A stretch of 64,000 bases of DNA, from contig OZ022261.1 of NCBI GenBank assembly GCA_963978905.1, positions 16,093,475-16,157,474 of the forward strand, written 5' to 3'. Position 1 is the stretch's first letter. Every line of letters begins with the position of its first letter. The DNA comes from Trichostrongylus colubriformis. Taxonomy: Eukaryota > Nematoda > Chromadorea > Rhabditida > Trichostrongylidae. The translations under genes and the position numbers were made by a program. Positions 34,801-49,800 of this stretch are shown here, in pieces. The notes beneath the pieces are model-generated. The model did not search any database and had not been told where the DNA came from. It was given only the letters and a program-made list of their open reading frames with translations.

Positions 34801-37800
34801 TGATCCGCTGTTACTTTTTCAATGAAAATCCGTCATTAGGGCAGAGCAGAAGTAGAGGGGTATGCTGCTGTCACAACACGCATGGGCCCATGGCCCGCAA
34901 ACTAACCCACCTCCTCCACTCATTCAGGGATTGCCAATTCGTGGCACATCTCCGTAGAAGGCCGCCTTGAGCTGTTCTCCGCGATTTATTTGTCAAATAA
35001 GCAATGGGATTCTACAAATTTGCATTGGCGCATTCCAAAAGGAATTGGTTACTACTGCGTCATCTTCCTTATTTGGTTGTTAGTATGCGCTTTTGTTCAG
35101 CGCTGGAGCAATTGAAATTGCTTTGCAACAGTTAGTGACGTTTATACGCTTCAGGATTCAACTCCAAAACTTATGGTGACTTGTGAATATTCGAAAGATT
35201 GTGTATTTCGCGACCGCATAGCGAATGTATTGAATGAGAACTCTTTATCGAATGAGGCGAAAGAAGCTGCTGCTATGTTAGACATCGAGCATGTCGACAG
35301 TAGTGATGTGGCCTGTGTTTGTTACACATCTGGAACAACAGGTATTTTTCTGACTCTGCGAACTTTCAGCGACGTAACCGTGCTGGAGCACAGCAACATC
35401 GGCGAGCAATTCTACGATGACCGCTAAGCTTGAGTTGCATGTGCGCTGCGCTCGAACGAGCGCCGCCGAGTGTGAACGCTACCTATGCAATTGGAGTGAT
35501 ATCGGGTTTCTCATACATTCATAACCTTTCAGCTGTGTTTGGTCCAAATTTGAGATAATTTGAAGGTGCACATTTCATGGAGAGCGTAATGTCACCGTCG
35601 CAAAGATTTCGCAGCAGCAGTCCTAGTCCGCGGACGTCGTGTCGCGGGGTAGGAGTGCAAGTGTTCCGACTGGTGAGGCCAGGTCAAGTCGGGCGGCAGA
35701 CACGCCCATTCGCGCGCGGGGGATTGCAATTAGGTAAAGAGAGGTAAAGCTCCTCCCTTAAAAAGGCTCAGGCAACTCTCGGAGAGCGCAGACGGCAAAG
35801 GACACGCCACCATTCGGACAATTCGCTAAGCGTCGCCGCGCGCGGTGACCCCGTACAGTGCCCGTCTCTAGAAATCGGAACACTTGCAACTCACCCGTGT
35901 CGCGGTCTCTTGGTGTCCGAACACCATTGCTTGACATTTATGTTTTGCATTGCTGTGTCAACAGCACAGTTCTCTGTAATATCATTCATAGTGGGTAAGG
36001 CATACGTTGCAGTGAAGGACATGTCTTGCTTGGTAATGAGACGCCGATTTAGGTTATCAGGAAATAGGGTTGTAATATACGCTATACTTTTCCGGTTAGG
36101 CTTGGTAAAATGCCTTTTGCTCATGCTAGTCCTTTGGAGCAAGCCGGATTGCTTTTGGCTCTACTAAATACCATTTTGCTTTGAAGGACTTCCGAAGGGT
36201 GCAATGCTGACACATGGTTCATTGTCTTCTAATGCTGAAGCTCTTGTTGATGCGTGGAGATTCACTGAAAACGACAAGTATGTATGTATGTGCAAGTAGT
36301 AAGTAGTGTATTTTATGATGTCTGAGTGCCTCTCCACGTCAGCTCACTTCGGTGGGTGCGCGCGATTGATAGGCTCGATGAGCACGGTTTCATGGTGGTC
36401 ACGCAGTGCAACCGCGCTTACGTGAGTTACCATTTCTACGAGCCTATTTCAATCAGCTGACCGTGCTTTTTACTACCTATTTTCTTAGTATTCATGATCA
36501 CCAGGGATATGGAAGGTTTTACAGGTTACTTCACATGCTGCCATTTTATCATGTTCACGGCATGTTTATTTCACTGAATTGCTCACTGTTTTCTCATTCA
36601 ACTGTAATCTGGAGAGATCGATTCTCACTTCATGACTGTCTTGAGTGGCTGCCGTCGGCGACCGTGATGATGGGAGTGCCAACATATTACAGGTATCACT
36701 TTGTTCAATCTGTGTGCCCGACAGGGTCAGGGGTCTTCTCATTGTTATCTCGTATATTGTGCCTGTTGGCTGGCGCACACTACTGTGCGCGTAATACCAT
36801 GGGCGTCAGTAGGTCGATCGGGATTGATTTTCTCTCTAAACTTCCCCCACAGGCTGTAAAACGCTCCGCCCATTGTGGGCGGCTCTCCGCTCATTTCAAG
36901 TGTGCCCAAGATATTTTGGAGATTGGTTATTTGTACCGAGTATTTCCTGATCTGAAGGTTCCATTTTGACCTGGTGATGGGTTTTCAATGCAAGGACTGC
37001 CCACTCGAGGCACGCTCCGCTCACTATACCCAGGCCTCTTTCATGGCTTTCACAAACTCATCGCTGTCCTTATTGCGTCTTCTCCCCACGTTTGGGGCAC
37101 ATTGCAACTCAGTTAACAATTTTCGGTCCTAATACGGAGTCCTGGTGCACGCTCCGCCTGGGCGGAAAAAAATTAGGACCGAAAACCGTGGGAGGAGCTT
37201 ACTTGGTCCATGTGTGCTCCTAACTTCTTGTCCAATGCCCCACCCATCCCGAACTTGTCCCCATCTCCACAGGTTGTCTTTCATGTAACGTCAAGCTCCG
37301 CCCACCGCCATAAATGCTCCCCAGTTATGCCCAGGATTCTTTCGTGATCTGCGCAAACATTGCTGACCTAAATCCATCTTCTCCTCACGTGTGGGGCACA
37401 TCCGAACCCAGTTAACAATTTTCGGTCTGGAAACGGAGCATTCTAGTGCGCGGCATACGAAACGTGTTATATATAGTAGGGATAGAGTAACGCGCCACTC
37501 AGTCGATGGAGTGTGTATCATTAGGATAGGATTCCTGTGCACGAGAATCCGGGAATCTTCCGGATTTTCGTGCAACATGCGAAGAAGGTGCCGTGTGAAG
37601 TTGTACTAAAGTGGTTATCGTCTCTTGAGCCTTATTTCAAGAGTAGCGTGCGGTAACTGCATCAAACTCCAGCTGCTAACGGCGCTCCATGGCTCAAGGT
37701 GTCGCATACACGCCGCTCGCCATGTTGCGGAATCCAGTTCTAAAGGTGCAAGGCCAAGTCGATGTAACCATTCGCCTGTCTTCTTCGAAACCCCCTTACT

Positions 37801-40800
37801 CGGTCACCGATTTCTGTGGAGGATGTGTATCCTTCTCCTTCGACTAAGTACTGATGTTTGCGGCCGCTTCTTGGTATTCTAAGCTTCGATCATGTAACAC
37901 CACCCTTTTCATAGCTGAGAACTTTTCTGTGGAAGGGCTTGAAGTTTCTCCATCTGATCACTATGATTTTTGCGTCCCCCTAACTTTGTTTTCTGACGCA
38001 CTAAATTCAGTTTTTTGAAGCAATAAATCAAATCTGATTACAATCAACCATGAATATAGTCCTTCATTTACAGTCGCCTGCTGTCGTCTCCAGGTTTCAG
38101 TGGCGACCGACTGCAGCACTTACGACTTTTCGTGAGCGGAAGTGCACCATTGTCAACTCCTCTTTGGGAAGAGTTCAAGTCCAGAACAGGACATGCTATT
38201 CTTGAACGTTACGGCATGACCGAAGGTATCCATCTTGTTTTTGAGGGCTAGAGAAAGTGTATAAGTTGCAGTTGCTCAAACGGATTGGTTTTAAAGAGGT
38301 AGAGAACTGGTGAAGTCATTTGGTCCAAAGCTTCAAAACTGAGGAGGTTGATTGTTTGCGTGATACTAAGCTGATGTATTGATAAAAAAATGCGCGTACC
38401 TGTATTGTATGGCGGTCATACGCAGCACATAACGCGCTTCCTTGGGCCACGCCCCTCAAGGGATGGCATCATGTGCTAGGCCGTGTGTCCAAAAAGAAAC
38501 GAATTGAAAAGGTCTACGCAGGCGTATTACCTTTTTTATTCGTTTCTTCGTTAACTGTGAAACGCACTACGTACCGTCTACGCGAATCTCTAGCTCTCCT
38601 GTACGCAAACCTATTGCCCTTTTTGAGCACAAGCTTTCTTATCCATCGCCCTTAAGTGGCTGCTTAAGACCTTAAAATGGCGTCAAGGTCTGTATGTCCC
38701 GAGCAAGAATGTAGGCTAAAAAGGGTGTTGCAAGTGTAACGGTGATTAGTGTGGGGTCAGGTCACCCATGAGTGGATTTACTTCACGGAACGATGATTCA
38801 CTGCTAATATCAAGATCTTGTTTGCGTAGCTGGTCTACTCGTGTCAGATTGTGGTTCCCTTTCAGTGGTATAAAGCCTGTCTTTACCGTGCTCGCCTATT
38901 TGTGTGCCACGCGGGTTCTAAATTGTACGGTACCAGACGATGTACCACTAATATTTATTATACACAGAATAATACAGAACACCAGAATCTTCCACGTACT
39001 CGTCCTTTATTGCGACGACACCAGAGGGACGAGTCCGCTATTGTAGGCAATCGTGAAATATTGATTTACAGTAGAAAATTGAAAGCAAAGACAAATAAAT
39101 AAACTTCTAACCATTTAGTGGCGTTAGCTACACAGATTAAGGTTCGTGAAATAAAGGCAGATATTTGTGAAAGTAAATATGTAGTATAGGCATCCTCCAT
39201 CAGATACATTTTATGACTGAAAGCAGACACGATCTGTGATGAAGATGGAGGCTTGTTACTGTAACAGTCCATAATACGATGTTTTAGTCTCACAAGAATG
39301 TTAATTTCGTCGCTCAATAATCTGGTCGGAACCCTAGCGCGCCACCTGACTAAAAGCAGCCAGAAGTTAGACATCAAATTCCGTTAATCGCAATTACTGC
39401 ACTATTTTGTGGGCAGGACCTCCTTTCTTGAAGTGGACGGAGCCAATTTTCGTCCGTCTGAAGGCGTCCATTCTCAAAAATCCGTGTTCTGCTCGAATTG
39501 CCTATTCCTGCTTGTGTTCGTTAGTAATATTGACAAAATTAATTCATATTAAATTATAACGATGGCCCTAATGACCTCCAGTTATTATATTTGTAAAGTA
39601 CATCGTTTTGAACGTTAATGATGGGCGATAAACGATTCAAACAGGTTGTATTGGATTCGAATTGTGTTTTCATTAGTTGACTGTCCGATGAGTATCAAGG
39701 CAATAGAGCAAAGTCGGATAGTTCAAAGCCTAGATCGCGACGCTGAGTAGAAGTCCATTTTTTCAAGCAGCTTCAATTCTACCCTTCACATAGGGAAGAC
39801 GTATTCGTTGCTCAGTTGCGAGCAAGCGTGTCAGCTAGAAGACCTCTATTACAAGGACTATATAAAAAATATTAGGTTGTCCCAAAAGTCTTGTATTTTT
39901 TTCGATCATCCCTTTTTATTTTTTTTCGCCCAACAAATAACAATTAGACAACAACGTATTGACCATTGTTATCGGCAACCCTCTACCACTTTATAGGAAA
40001 ATCGTTGATTCCCTCCTCCCAGAACTCTAGGTTCTGAGAATCGAAGAAGTCAGCGATCGCCTTCGCAAGCAAGTCATAATCAACGAATTTTCTCTTGGCC
40101 AGGAAGGATTCGAGAGGATGGGTAAGGTGATAGCCAGAAGGGGCAATGTCTGGAGAGTATGGCGGGTGGGGCAGCACATCCCAGCCGAACTCCTATAACT
40201 TGGCCTGGGTACTTTTCGCGAAATGGGAGAGGGCGTCGTCATGAAGAAGGGTGACCGCGGACCTTTTCCGGCACTTTTCTCGAACAGCGACGGCGAGCTG
40301 CTGGAGCTGGTGGGTGCATACGGCAGCGGTGACTGTCTCGCCTTGTACCAGCACCTTCCTTACGCGTCCCAGAACCAGCACAGTCCCAAGCGTGGTTTGT
40401 CTTTCATGTCAATCTCGCCGTTGCTGAAGCTGATGAACCAGCGGCGCACGGTCGCGTAGCTCACACATCCCTTGCCCAATGCAGCGGTGATGGAGTGGCA
40501 AGCTTCCGTCGTTTTGGTGCTGCAAGACCGCTCATAATAGATGACACCGCGAGTTGGGTGGGTATCGACAACGGGCATTGTAGCTCTCTCCACGGGATCT
40601 GGTGGGTCAATATATATTTTCCTAGAAAGCTTAGGGAACGTTCTACCATATTCCTGAACCGCCTGGACCTGCCTCGAAGTGAACAAGAGTTGCTGATTTT
40701 TTTTGTAAAAATACTACAAGACTGTTGGGACAACCTAATATATTTCTCTCCTCAAATTTCGGCTGCTAGCCGTGTAGAATACCTTGTCGAGCGCTCGTTC

Positions 40801-43800
40801 GGGCATTTTCGTGCATCATCCTTGATTCCTTCCTTCTTCGAATTCATCAAATCGATTGACTTCCATACCACACAGATGCCGTGACACCTTCGGTGTATGA
40901 GGTAGAGTACAGCAGATCCTTGGGATGTTTGAAGTGTTGGAAGTTAGAGCTCCTCATAATCAAAACGTTGGTCTCAACGAAGCTCCTCAATGCAGCTGCT
41001 TCAGGCTGGGGGAACTCCAGGTCTTTTTCATTTCAACTGCAATAAGCAAGCTCATGTTCTGAGCACTGCACAGACGAAGAGTTCCTTTCCTGTAGAAAGG
41101 TATAAATATTTGGATTCCTGAATTCAAAATCGATAGCCCAGTAGCATTCACTGGTAATCTCCTGGCAAGGTGTAGGTAGATGAATGAAGCCAAAGAATAC
41201 AAGTGAACCGCTGTCTGGTTGGGTTTTCTACGAGTTCTTATTGAGGTGATAGATGTACTGATGAGGAACTGAGGAACTACTAGTCGAGGCACTACGGGAG
41301 AGGAGGGAAATGAGAGGTATTAGCACAGACTCAGCACGTCTTTTTCGAGACGGGACCAAACCGGTATGTGAGAACTACTCACTTACAAGGGAGGCTCATC
41401 AGGTCATTATGAGCTTTTTCAAAAAAGTTTTTTCCATTTCATAGGGTCACATACACGAGGCAAAAAGACGGTCCCAAATTCGGCTAAATGCTCTGGGGGG
41501 GGGGGGGTCCAAAAAGTGAGTGACAAAAGGTGTCAGAAATAAACAGTTTTGACCAGTTTGCTGCAATGCTTTCCAGCTGTGGCGTTCAGTGTACGCGTAT
41601 CTGAAGACTGTCTTCAAACCTACGCCAAAACTGCGAGCTGAATTCAGAATATGAAATTGTCTATGATATCTACTAAACGAAGCAAAGTAAACTCAGGAGA
41701 TGCACTGGTCAGCATTGTCGCAGTGGTTGGATGGCCGATTGGATAGTGGTATTGATCGGCATTGGATCAGTGAGGGGTTATGGTTTGACTCCCCTCGACG
41801 TGTGAGCTTTTTTGTCCAGCGCTGAACTTTTTGCACACATGCGAAATGACTGACTTTAATTTTCGTTGCTGGGGCCTGAAAGGAATCTTCCACGGAAAAT
41901 GAGTTTTTGTGTTACCCATATGTTTATGTTGTATTTGCCTAATGTTGGCCTCATGCAAAATTTCACGCGAAAAAATGTGAATCTGGCTGAGATACAGCAC
42001 CACAAAGTGCGGTCCCAGTGGGCGGGGCCTCCGTGTAAAAGCCTCGTCCCGTCTTCCGCCGCCGTTGGGAACGGAGAGTAGGACTGTTTACGTAACCTTC
42101 TGTTCCTACAATGCGTCTCCGACCACAGCGGACGCGGTACGAGGCTTTTACACGGAGGCCCCGCCCACTGGGACCGCACTTTGTGGTGCTGTATCTGAGC
42201 CAGGTTCACATTTTTTCGCGTGAAATTTTGCATGAGGCCAACATCAGGCAAATATTGGGTCATTCCATAAGTAGTGTCGTATTTTTCAAGCAAAAATTTT
42301 TGCCACAAGTCACAAGTTTTTGCAGCATATTATATATCATTCGGAAGAAAATTCTCTGCTCTACAAAATGGCTTACTTAGTTTTCGAGTATGTTAGAATA
42401 GCGCCGACATTTAGGCCGGCGAAGAGGTAGGTCCAGCAGACGAAAATTGGCCAAACCGGCAATCAATTAAAACACTATATTTTGCTTGGGGAAAACTAAC
42501 CAACCATGTGTTGCGTACTCGGCCCCGACCTCTCCTGTAAGTTCCACCAGTCGGTTGCTTAAAAAGTCACGTCGCTCTTTTTCCACATTTAGTTTTTCCG
42601 CCACAACGCGGTGATTTTAGACAATTTCTTCGAACAAAGGCAAGAAAACTTTCTCAACCAATCAGTTGAAAGAGTGGTGAAATGTTAAGAACAGGTGGTG
42701 CCTAGGAACAGGGAAATACCACTGACCGGATTCCTTAAGTTCCTCATGGAAAAAATAAATTGTGAAAAATATCAACTGGACCCCTATCACATGGTATTAA
42801 AACCCAATCTGAATCGCAGCCAAAACAAACTAGAAAGATGTTTTCGATAGAGCAGAAAAAGTCCTTCGAAGTGGTTCATAAAACAACTCTTATCAAGAAG
42901 TTTGAAAGAAAAAATTTCATTTTGAATAAATGTGGGTGCCTTCGGAAAAAGGATTTTAGAAAAATAGCGACCCGACTTCTTGATCAACTAAATATTGGAA
43001 ATTGCAGAAGAGGTCAGGACTAAGTACGCGACACATGACTGGTTGATTTCCCTAAATTGAAATATAGTGTTTCAATTGATTGCCGGTTTGGTCAATTTTT
43101 GTCGGCTGGACCTACCTCCTCGGCAGCCTAAATGTCGGCCCCATTCTAACAAACTCAAAAACTAAACATGTCATTTTGTAGAGCAGGAGGACCTCTTTCA
43201 AATGATACATGATATGCTGCGGAAACTTGTAATTTCATAGAAAAAATTTACGCTCGAAAAAAACGACATTACTTATGGAATGACCCAATACAACATAAAT
43301 ACATGGGTAACACAAAAACTCATTTTCCGTGGACGATTCCTTTAAAGTGGCCTCATTTACAAACTTTCAGTGGTTTTTACTTTCGCACCCTTCGACGCCC
43401 CTAGCACGCGTGCTAGGCGTTTCTATGCGAAATAGTGTGATATTCGTGCTCAGGGGACCCAATTAGTCCTTGATACGAAATCTTAACCAAATTGGGTTTT
43501 GACCCATGCTCGAGCCTTGTACAAACGAACAAGTGCCAGCCTTGGGTAAATTCAAGTGAACTAGCTGCACCTAGCAACACCATGCGATGGTAAAAGAGCA
43601 ATAGTTCCTTATATGTTCGTCCAATTCTTCAAACTTGGATAAAAATCACGATTAAGTTGAAAACTTGTTACCTCGGATAGTTCGACCCCCTACGCATGAA
43701 TATCTTACGTGCTTTGCGGGAAACCGCATGGTTTCCTAGTCATGAGCGTCGGCAGGTCCAAAGAAATCATTCGCCTAGTACGGAAAAATACTGAAGATAG

Positions 43801-46800
43801 CGGTTACTTGGCAGAATGGAAATTGTTTTGCGCACGTTGTGCGCGTGCGGTCATACATGACAATGGATGAAAAGTAGAAAAATGCAAAAATTTGTCCTCG
43901 GTGGGAATCGAACCATCAACCATTTTCTGGGTCCCCGAAAGCCATTTAGCCAAATTCGAGAGCGGTTTTTTTGCTACATGTATGTGATCCTGTAGAATGC
44001 AAAAAACTGTTTTGAAAAGCTCACCTGATGGACCTTCCTTGCTAGGTGCCCGTACCACAAACACGCCTCTGTCACGGGAACGGTGAGACCAGTGTTTCTG
44101 TAAAATACATTTGTTGTCGTGCCAGTGTGCAGAATGCATCTTTTCAACAATGTGACTAGTACGTGCTGACCAGTTAAGGATCTTCGTATAAGTCGACATT
44201 TCGTTTTGTTTCAGTTGAAAAGCCACTATGGAGACAACTAACCGGTTAAAAACCACTGTGTAGAACATATCGTTTTTTATTGTGTTTTAGCTCAAGTCAT
44301 CTGTTCACATCCTTACAACGATCGCCGACCTGGAAGTGTTGGGAAACCGATTGGAGACATGAAGGTATCGCCATCAACTTTAGTGCGGTGGGCGTCAGGA
44401 ATGTCCAATTAGGTCACCTCGCCCGCTGGAAGTCGCGGCCGCTTCACCTTGCATGACCTGATCTTCCTGTTCAGTCCTGACGCACACCCACTTTAGTGTC
44501 AAGAATGAAGCTTATCATTTGAAGCTACGGATAAATGCAGCTGGTGGAGTCGAAATCAAGGGCTCATCACTTTTCGCCGGTTATTGGAAGAAACCGGAGA
44601 AGACGGCGCAAGATTTCACTGATGATAAGTATTTTATTACTGGTGACCTGGGTGCTGTCGATGAAGATGGTGAGTGCGTAATCAGTCTATGATTGTGGTT
44701 CTACTGTGGAATAGTCACTTAAAACAGTTCAAAACAAGGTGCTGCAGTTTCGAGTCAGCTGAATGCTTTATGCGTTAGATACGGAGAGGACTCAACGGCA
44801 TCCTTGTCAGCGTTCTTCAAAGTCCTGCCGAAATCGAAGCGCCTATCGAACGCGTACCTAGTCTACTAGTCATGTGGAGTGCAACCTATACATCCGAAAA
44901 TCGTTAGTTGGGTTGGAATATGCCCCAAACGTGGGGGAAAGGTGAATAAAGATCAGGAATGAGTTGCTGAAAGTCAAGAAGGAATCTTGGGCATAGTGGG
45001 TGGAGCATTTGTAGTGGTGGGTGTAGCTTGGATGTTACATGAGAAACGACTTGTGGAGATAGGGACAAGTAAGGTATGGGTAGAATGGTACAAGAAGTAA
45101 AAAGCACACAACCCAGTTGGGCTTCGCACACTGTGGGCGGAGCGTTCACTGAAACGTTCGGCCCTTGGATCAAAAATTGGTTGCTTAGTCCAAAATGGTC
45201 CAACGTGAGGAAAAATGGGCTAAGGTCAGTTATGAGTACCCATGAAAGAGGCTTGAGCACGGTGGTCGGAGCGCACCTTTAATGGGGGTCCGTACAACAA
45301 AAACTCATAACTTGGTTCGACCGCAGCCCTTAGTAAACATACTTAACATGACAGAAAACCCGCCCACAATAGGCGGGGCGTAATGTGGTAACGAGCAATA
45401 AATAAATTTATAAGGTAAGCAATTCCGATCGACCCACTGACGCCCATGATGTTACGTGTACTGTAGTGTGCGCCAGCAAAGTGGTATATATTTGCTCACG
45501 GCTCACATCCTCCAAGAAACATAGGGAAACGAAAGAGATAAAAAGTATTGGGGCAAAATATTCTGGAAATAATCTCTAGAAAAGCAAGCTGAGACGCTCT
45601 ACTTTCACCTCCATCACCCGCAGTCGGGCTTCGGGGCACCTACGGTATCGAGGTCCGCTTAGAACAGTGCAGCCACGTTCCGTGGTAGGTCTTTTGTGGG
45701 AAGCTCTCTGAGGATTAGCCTTTCGGTTCGTGGGAGTTACAGAGCCCTTGCTGCTCGGACAACGCTGCTGTGCTCCGAAGTGTCATTTTCCATAAATCCA
45801 CCCCCCCCCCCCCCCCACCTCCCCGCCCTCCCCGCTAATGGGATATGTAACACTCAATATGAATACCCTCAAGCAGGGTCAAGCGTCCAGTTGAGGAAAA
45901 TTTTCAAAAAAATACGACCCCCCCCCAAAAAAAAAAGGGAGTCCCAATACGACCCCCTCCCCCTTATTCAGGTTCCGCTTCATTTGTGGTTTCTCCCAGT
46001 CAGTGCGATTTATCAAGGAAATAAAGAGCCTATGGTAAAAAAAAAACACTGAGGCCAAACTCCTGACAAAATGAGAGAAGTAGGAACTTAATAAAATCCA
46101 GTACTCCTTTTCAAAACAAAATCGTCTAAGATAAGAACCCAACAAAATCGTCTAAGATAAGAACCCAACAATTCCAATACTTATTTTCCGAAACGAAAGC
46201 GACGCCGACCAGTGGTAATGTGCTCGTGCTCTGATGTCAAAGAGGAGGGCTTAAAAGTCAAGCAAATTATGCGGCAAAGAAAGATGAAAAAATAAGAATA
46301 GAAAAGACAAAAGTTAAAGTAAAAGCTGAATAGGAGTCATGTAATGCGCTCTCCATGTGGTCGCGGGTCGCGCGGCTGCAACGCGGCGATCACGATGGAG
46401 CGCGGTATCTTCCTCATACTAAATTTGGACACTTTGTCATACTTCAAACTTCACCTAGAGCCCATCTTTCAAACAGCTGTGATTTGTTTTCTAAATAACT
46501 CCCTCAAACCAATCTATTGGCCGCTCTTTCCCTAATGGTTGCTTGGTTCTCGATATGCGTTTCCAGTTGAGGATTAGTTGAGGAAAATTTCGAAGTGTTT
46601 CATTTTAAATGGTCATAACTTCCTTCAAACTTAACCATGTGAGTGCGGTTCGGTGAGATGAGGTCTGCGAGGTTGCCACTTTCGAATGTCTACCTGAGCT
46701 ATGCCATATCTTCAAAACGAAGTAAGAAAAATTTTGGAAAGCCAGTTGAGGATTAGTTGAGGAAAATCTTGAAGTGTTCCATTCAAATGGGCATAACTTC

Positions 46801-49800
46801 CTTCAAGCTCAACCATATGAGTGCGGTTCGGTGTGCTGAGGTCTGCGAGGTTGCCGCTCTCGAATGACTTCCTGAGCTGTGCCATATCTTCAAAACGAAG
46901 CAAGAAAAATTCAGGAAAGTCAGTTAAGAAAAGTTTCTTTTTGTCGAATTTGCGAGATCTTCCCAAGATTCTTCCGAAAAATTGATTCATTGTTACTGAA
47001 ATTTCTCTAGTATGCATTCTTCGCTCTCGAAGGCCTAGTGGGAGGGCGAGAAGCGTCGGTCAGCTTCTGTGGGATGCGCCATGCATGAGGATTTCACCCA
47101 CATTCTCAATGGACACGAACGTTTTTCCGGTTCGCATAGTGGCCACTAACACTAGATTCCGCACTTGCAATCGTAGTAAGATATGAAAGAAGTCAATATC
47201 AGCTAATTTTTCCTTTTCTTCCCATTCTCTGGAGTGTCCATCCACGGTGGTACCCGTTGATGATATCGCTTCCTCGGTTATCGATGAATTTCGGAGGTGT
47301 CTCTGTACGTGGTTTCGGTGTCAGCGGACCAACGGAAGGGTTTTCGGCATTGACGGGTTTCGTTACGGATCACGCCATGCATGAGGTTTCCACGATGATA
47401 AAGTTAAACTAGTTTCGGGTTCAAACCCAATTAGTCAGCTTTATCATTTCTTCCCTTACACTATAGACCCTCAGCCTAAGAAATTCTGTTGATCACTGCC
47501 TACCTCAACATTTACGATCGTCCCTCCTAGCGGACCAAATACGCCCCCCTCCCCCCCGTCCGTTGAGAATTCCTCAGCGGAGGCTTGACCCTGCTCTCAA
47601 GTACCCAGAGTGCACGGAGCTTAGCAAGGTTGTGAACGAGGGCGACGAATTTGGGATTTTGCCCAGTTGGGGTAACACATCTTTTGCTCGGAACAAACTT
47701 CCGTTCCTGCTCGTGCAGAAGGTTGTTACGGAGTATAGTATGGATTAGGGATCATGCCTTTATGGATAGGGGCGTATACATTTTGTGAGCGTCTAGCCCT
47801 AGGTCATGGGAAGCACGCAAACCACAAATGTTCAGACGTTAATCATAGAGTACTTGGAATCGGTGCGGAATCCTAAACTTCCATTCCCCTTCGGCTGTTG
47901 ATTCTCGTCTGTTCAAGTTGAACACCCACTTTAAATTTTTGGCGAGCTCGCTTGAAGGTACCGTGAGGGGTAAGGAGAAAGTGAGAACACGGAATATTTG
48001 TTTTCTGAAAGCAAACATTCCACTTCACAAGTCGTGTAGTGGAACTCGCATTGAAATAGCGCTGTCTGGGGTTCCATCACGAAACCATAGCTGTGTGAGC
48101 TGTGCAGCCATTCATCCGCAGGAGTAGTCACCGGCGAGGGCGGGACGACGATCGCTGGCGGGTGATTTAGTCTCATGCCCATCTGTAACTTACACCGGGG
48201 GTCGAGGATTTTTCGACAGGGAGAGGTCGTATTTTACCGGACACGAGGCGGGGGGGGTCGTTCCTGCAAACGTCAGTGATAAGCACTAGGTCTAAACATC
48301 CAATAAGCAGGTGAGAAGTAAAAAGTACTTGCCAGCAAACCCGTGTGAGGGAATGTGAAATAAATATATTTCTGTATCAGGTGTGAATACATAGAATGAA
48401 ACACATCGCAATTATGCAATCCGCCAAAAGGCAAAAGATATTGGTATCTCAGAGGTCTAAAAAGAAGAGGGTGAGGTCGTATTAGGTTCCTGTATAGGGG
48501 AAGGGGTTGTACCGGAGCGGCTATGATCCTCGACACGAGGGAAGGCCCTGCCCACCAGCCAGTGACGCAGAGGGGCGAAAAAGAGGGTTTTTGGTCCCTA
48601 TTTTTCGGATTTTTCACCGTTTCATTTCATTCTTTCTCTACAGTTGCACTGCTGAGCGCCTCTAGTTTTATATTTCACAATCTGCCAAATTTACCTTTCG
48701 CTGTGTCTTCGAGGCAAGTTTTTGGTTTTGAAAGCGAAGCTTCTCACTGTTGTTGCGAACGACTTTGTGATGGATTATCCTAGTGGCATACCAAAAATGT
48801 CGTCGGATTCGGACTTCGTCTCACTACTGGGTGGGAAGGTGGAAGCTATTTTCCAGTGGCGGAAGTGTGCGGTTGTTCACACCTTTTGACATCAGATGCA
48901 AGTTGTCTACAACGTAATCAACATGATCTCATTTCGAAGGATAATCGAGGAATTCACATGCGCAGTTTATTACGACAAAGCTTTGTACTATAACCGTATA
49001 CTACATCAAAATAGGGGTTGTATACACAAAAGCAAGGGCGATGCGCAGACATCTTGATAGAGACCATAATGGTCCTTTGGACACGCCTCTAATGAAGGAG
49101 AAACGTGCAACGCGTTAAGGGCAAATGTTGATTATACACCTCCACTTGGTTGGACTCTGGTTGGTATCCACAATAGTGGGAGTGGGCTAAAGGTAGCGTA
49201 GCTGAATGTGTAGCAAGTGGGTAGAGCCAAAAGAATGTTCAAAATCGTAATCGCGATAAAATATGTTGTGAAATAGAAATACACAGATTTGGCTGTGATC
49301 AGTTTTAATGTGACTCGAAAAGAAATGTATTGTCCTCTACCACCCATCAAATCGCCCATGACATGTGAGCTGAGCTTCGAAACTGTTATTACCGTTGTGG
49401 TCATAAATACGGCAACTGCGATGAAGGCGATTGGCGTCGACTTCAGCGGCATCCAGTAAATGTCAAAACGTAATTCTAATGTGCCGACGTAGTTGGCATA
49501 TTCTGTAATCCTTCTCGGATGTATTCTGCAGGGGGATCGAGACGCCACCACTTTTGTCACTAAGATTTTGGGCGTTGCCTCTACACCTTGTTTTAAGGAA
49601 TAGTCCACGAAAAAATGAGTTTTTGTGTTACCCATATGTTTATGTTGTATTTGCCTAATGTGTGCCTCACGTAAAATTGCACGCCAAAAAATGTGAATCT
49701 GGCTGATATACAGCACCACAAAGTACGTCCGAGTGGGCGGAGCCTCCGAATTAAAGCCTCGTCCCGTTGTCCGTCGTGGTCGGAGACGCATTGTAGGAAC

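Noticed and set aside
44497..44503. Synthetase exon 9 starting right after CTTTAG (44497)
   Set aside because: With the exon 8 donor at 44365 it breaks the frame; starting at 44504 keeps it, although the acceptor is weak. A longer exon 8 with a donor near 44393 remains possible.
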